This document shows positions 61,471 to 64,000 of a DNA stretch of 64,000 nucleotides, piece by piece. Location of the stretch: positions 15,474-79,473 of the forward strand of contig JAVBNH010000009.1 in the NCBI GenBank assembly GCA_031551635.1, written 5' to 3'. The notes beneath the pieces are model-generated. The model ran no database searches. It was not told the DNA's origin and was given only the letters and a program-made list of their open reading frames with translations. The stretch comes from JAVBNH01 sp031551635. GTDB taxonomy: Bacteria > Bacillota > Clostridia > Oscillospirales > Acutalibacteraceae. Made by a program: the position numbers and the translations under genes. Positions within the stretch are counted from its first letter, which is position 1. Each line of letters opens with the position of its first letter.

Positions 61471-63534
61471 TTACTTGAAATCGTTTAAATCGAGCGGGTT
61501 CTCCGCACGGTATTTTTCCAAATCCATCCGCACCAGTTTGCTCTCATCATAGAAATCAATCCAAGACTTCATCTTACCCCAGTCATACGGGCGGTGCAGC
61601 CAGATATATGTGTCATAAGGCTCTACCATTGCTGCGCTGAAACGGTCAACTCCAAGCTTGACACAGTCGTAGAAAAGCTTTTTGTTTTCGGCAAGACGTC
61701 CGGGATTCCCCCAAGAAAATTCACCCAGCATCATATTCGCCTTATAAAGCCTCAGACAAAGCCTTGTGCGTATGACATTAAGCAGCTGCTCATCATTTGC
61801 CGCGGCAGACTCAGCCTTATCAAAGAGCGCCTCCATTTTCTTGCATTCGGAGTTGTTCATATAAGTGAAAGCTTCCGGACGACCGAAAACACCGAGATGG
61901 TTTGTGCCGATAGCTTTATTGGTATAGTAATCAAGGAATTCCCTGATAAACGGAGCGGAAGCCTCGCCGTAGTATGCGTTCATAAACTCAGTCATCAGCT
62001 GATTCGAGTTCTGATAGGGATCCCACAGAAGTTTAGCCAGCATATAACCGCGCAGCTCACCGAATTCGCCGCTGACGCTGCCGGGAAGCACCTCAACTCC
62101 GCCGGTGTCATAACCCTGCTCATAAACGCCGCGTGCCCCGCTCTCAACAAAGAGCTGCAAATTATCAGCGAGCACATGCAGATTCGGGTAAAGTGCGGGA
62201 TAGAACTCGAAGCAGGTGGTATAGTCCCAGACATAAATCTGAGCGCCGTTGACCGCGCATAATTCGCTCCATTCCTTGAGATATTTCGCGAATTCGCTTT
62301 CCTGAGGTTTCATATCCGCGAAAACACCATCGGCTCCTCTGCGGTGACCGCAGTCCCTTATCGGGTGATTGAAGCAGCAGCTAATTGAGCACATACGCAC
62401 AATAACATTCCCGTCAGGAACAATGTTTTTCGGGGGCGGGAGGGTGTAGGTATAAGCAAAGGTATCAACGAGAATGTCACGCCTGTCAGGGAAATTATCC
62501 CAAATAGCCTTTGCAATCTTATTTGTAAACCAGATATTAGTGCCGGAAGGTCCGCCGTAGAGCGTGTCCATAGCCTCACAATCCGGGCATTGGCAGTATT
62601 TATCATTGTCCTCCTGCGTTACGGACACAATTTTGAAATTTAAATCACCGCGGTGTCTCTCAATGTCCGCGAAAACCCGGTCTCTGACCATTTCAAAGAG
62701 CGTCTCATTAGTCAGGCAGCGCTGATCGGGAACCCAGCTTTTCGAATCCTTGCGATAGGCAAACAGCTCTTGATTTTCCGCGAAAAGGCTATGCGGTACA
62801 AGGTCATGAAGGGTATGGCAGAAGCCGCTGATATATTCGATATTGTTGCCGTATTCAGTTCCCATTCTGGCGCCCATGAAGGAATTTATCTTGTGGAAAG
62901 CCTTGAATTCGGGATAATTGTAAACATAAGGCCAGTAGTCGTCGCGGTAGTCAAGAATAGCATTCTGAGTGTCGTTAAGCGCCGCGTCAATAAAAACGTC
63001 TTCCTTTTCAGGTGCGAACTTAATTGTAGGAGTGAACCAGCGGCAGCCAAGCTGCTCCTCGATAAAGCTAGAGCAGCCGTACATGGTACCGCGGCTGTTG
63101 CCTCTGCAGCTTCCGAAAATAAAGATATTCCCGTCGACAACCTTCTTAACAAAGTCCTCGTCGCCGAGCGCGTCAGCCTCAGCTTCAAAGCCGCCGAGGG
63201 CGGGAAGCCCGACAGCGATAAACTTTTCACCTGGCTGGAGCTGCGAAACGGTTTTACGAGGGAAGGTCTCGCCGGTCATTCTATCGATAAAGTCCTGAAT
63301 CCACTTAATGCCCGTCTCGACAGTAGGCGCGGCATTGTCCGGAGTAACGAGGAAATATTCAGTCTCGCCGCCTTCAAAGATATAGAGCGGCTCCTCAATC
63401 ACTGCCTCCTCATAGGCAAAGCCGCCACCGTAGTCAACGGGGTCTTTGGGTATATCATAGACAAATGGCGCGAAAATCGATTGGAAAAACAATAAAATGC
63501 CGACAAAAAATGTCTGAATCATTGCCATAAACAT
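61471..63534 (-). CDS. Exported DUF4838 protein, alpha-glucuronidase-like
   Basis: A 687-residue protein. Residues 1-24 form a signal peptide (MIQTFFVGILLFFQSIFA core). Residues about 60-190 resemble the N-terminal domain of GH20/GH67-type enzymes (RGTMYGCSSFIEEQLGCRWF). The DUF4838 TIM-barrel-like region follows (about 195-480, with SVTQEDNDKYCQCPDCEAM and FADMKPQESEFAKYLKEWS), then a helical C-terminus. DUF4838 proteins are linked to carbohydrate degradation and related to alpha-glucuronidase-type folds, but the substrate is not established. GAAAGGG precedes the ATG; a second ATG lies two codons later. Confidence 0.85.
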   Translation of the reverse strand: MFMAMIQTFFVGILLFFQSIFAPFVYDIPKDPVDYGGGFAYEEAVIEEPLYIFEGGETEYFLVTPDNAAPTVETGIKWIQDFIDRMTGETFPRKTVSQLQPGEKFIAVGLPALGGFEAEADALGDEDFVKKVVDGNIFIFGSCRGNSRGTMYGCSSFIEEQLGCRWFTPTIKFAPEKEDVFIDAALNDTQNAILDYRDDYWPYVYNYPEFKAFHKINSFMGARMGTEYGNNIEYISGFCHTLHDLVPHSLFAENQELFAYRKDSKSWVPDQRCLTNETLFEMVRDRVFADIERHRGDLNFKIVSVTQEDNDKYCQCPDCEAMDTLYGGPSGTNIWFTNKIAKAIWDNFPDRRDILVDTFAYTYTLPPPKNIVPDGNVIVRMCSISCCFNHPIRDCGHRRGADGVFADMKPQESEFAKYLKEWSELCAVNGAQIYVWDYTTCFEFYPALYPNLHVLADNLQLFVESGARGVYEQGYDTGGVEVLPGSVSGEFGELRGYMLAKLLWDPYQNSNQLMTEFMNAYYGEASAPFIREFLDYYTNKAIGTNHLGVFGRPEAFTYMNNSECKKMEALFDKAESAAANDEQLLNVIRTRLCLRLYKANMMLGEFSWGNPGRLAENKKLFYDCVKLGVDRFSAAMVEPYDTYIWLHRPYDWGKMKSWIDFYDESKLVRMDLEKYRAENPLDLNDFK

Positions 63535-63683
63535 ACATCCCTTTCATTTTTTCTTTGTTTAATAATACTAAAAATGAGCAAGAATGTCAATGTGTTTTTT
63601 GCAATTTTTTATCGAACTTAACCGTATATCATTCTTCAATCATTTACCCGGAATAAAATAAAGCCTCTTCAAAATAAACAAAT

Positions 63684-63733
63684 AAAAAAACTCACCTTAT
63701 CTTGTGAAAAACACATAGAAAGGTGAGTTTTTT
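63684..63733 (-). terminator. Terminator of the tRNA-Glu transcript
   Basis: AAAAAACTCACCTT and AAGGTGAGTTTTTT pair over 14 bp with an inner CTTGTG/CACATAG stem. On the minus strand it directly follows the CCA end of tRNA-Glu and ends in a T-run. Confidence 0.78.
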
Positions 63734-63807
63734 GGTGACCCGGACGAGAATCGAACTCGTGTTACCGCCGTGAAAGGGCGGTGTCTTAACCGCTTGACCA
63801 CCGGGCC
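63733..63807 (-). tRNA. tRNA-Glu (anticodon TTC)
   Basis: The minus strand gives the acceptor GGCCCGG pairing with CCGGGTC plus A and an encoded CCA, a T-arm GTTCGATTC, and the anticodon stem-loop CGCCC-TTTCA-CGGCG with anticodon TTC. The cloverleaf closes with one G-U pair in the acceptor. Confidence 0.95.
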
Positions 63808-63810
63808 GTT

Positions 63811-63866
63811 ACAGGCTGTCAGGTTTACAGGTTTACAGGTTGACAAGATTGCAAGTATTCAGGTTT
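63811..63866. repeat. Degenerate ACAGGTTT microrepeat between the two tRNA genes
   Basis: Imperfect repeats of ACAGG/CAGGTTTA (ACAGGCTGTCAGGTTTACAGG and similar) fill the spacer. A shorter stretch of similar character (CAGGAGACAGGAG) follows the second tRNA at 63968-63982. Confidence 0.45.
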
Positions 63867-63880
63867 CGCTTCGTAAAAAA

Positions 63881-63957
63881 TGGTAGCGGCAGTCGGATTT
63901 GAACCAACGACACTTCGGGTATGAACCGAATGCTCTAGCCAACTGAGCTATGCCGCC
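63881..63957 (-). tRNA. tRNA-Met (anticodon CAT)
   Basis: The minus strand reads GGCGGCATAGCTCAG at the 5' end, the anticodon stem-loop TTCGG-TTCATAC-CCGAA with anticodon CAT, and a 3' TGCCGCTACCA with encoded CCA. The body resembles elongator tRNA-Met rather than initiator or the lysidine-type tRNA-Ile2. Confidence 0.93.
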
Positions 63958-64000
63958 ATTTACACATCAGGAGACAGGAGTAGGTCTAGCAATTTCAAAA

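Overview
The window reads as a chromosomal segment of an anaerobic, spore-forming Gram-positive bacterium of the class Clostridia, most likely Oscillospirales (Ruminococcaceae-like). The evidence is a complete spoIIE, a sodium-pumping acyl-CoA decarboxylase cluster, a two-gene SufC/SufB-type Fe-S assembly system, type I dockerins with a sortase-anchored cohesin, strong Shine-Dalgarno sites and frequent TTG starts. Base composition looks uniform and moderately low in GC by eye. I see no transposase, prophage or CRISPR array.

Layout: 1-2.7 kb (minus) carries a biotin-dependent acyl-CoA decarboxylase Na+ pump. 2.9-10.2 kb holds a LysM-CAP secreted protein and a DNA-repair block (radC, uvrB, uvrA, O6-alkylguanine methyltransferase). 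10.2-15.1 kb has two XRE regulators, nicotinate phosphoribosyltransferase, an Fe-alcohol dehydrogenase and a diguanylate cyclase. 15.2-19.5 kb has the SufC/SufB-like pair and spoIIE, the latter with a Spo0A-type promoter. 19.7-25.3 kb is a probable operon glpK - GH130 - malic enzyme - amidohydrolase - flavin-binding protein. 25.4-28.2 kb has a beta-propeller protein, an ACT protein and a UPF0210 protein. 28.4-31.5 kb has a dockerin-bearing LRR protein next to a cell-wall-anchored cohesin protein. 31.6-34.6 kb is KDG kinase - HD protein - KDPG aldolase - PduL. 34.7-42.0 kb is hisZGDCHAF plus an endonuclease/exonuclease/phosphatase-family protein. 42.0-43.7 kb is a DUF4143 ATPase whose promoter is split from its gene by two copies of a 127-bp structured element. 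43.8-52.7 kb (minus) is a glycan-degradation operon (GH2 beta-galactosidase, GH43 plus beta-helix, and a GNAT-GH78 fusion). 52.9-61.4 kb (plus) runs metallophosphoesterase - glycerate kinase - RACo-like protein - hemolysin III - giant LRR/dockerin protein. 61.5-63.5 kb is a DUF4838 protein. tRNA-Glu and tRNA-Met close the window.

How it fits together: rhamnosidase, beta-galactosidase, GH43/beta-helix and GH130 proteins, with KDG kinase and KDPG aldolase, suggest growth on plant cell-wall (pectin-like) or mannan glycans. Malic enzyme, PduL and the decarboxylase pump would handle the downstream carbon and energy steps. The cohesin and two dockerin/LRR proteins suggest a small non-enzymatic surface complex.

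The most unusual observations are: (i) the 127-bp element duplicated between a consensus promoter and the DUF4143 ATPase, each copy holding a 23-codon ORF with its own ribosome site, the two copies differing only synonymously inside that ORF; (ii) a four-copy 78-bp palindromic intergenic repeat and a 165-bp MITE-like hairpin that supply the stop codons of neighbouring genes; (iii) the cohesin/dockerin-LRR set; (iv) the GNAT-GH78 fusion.
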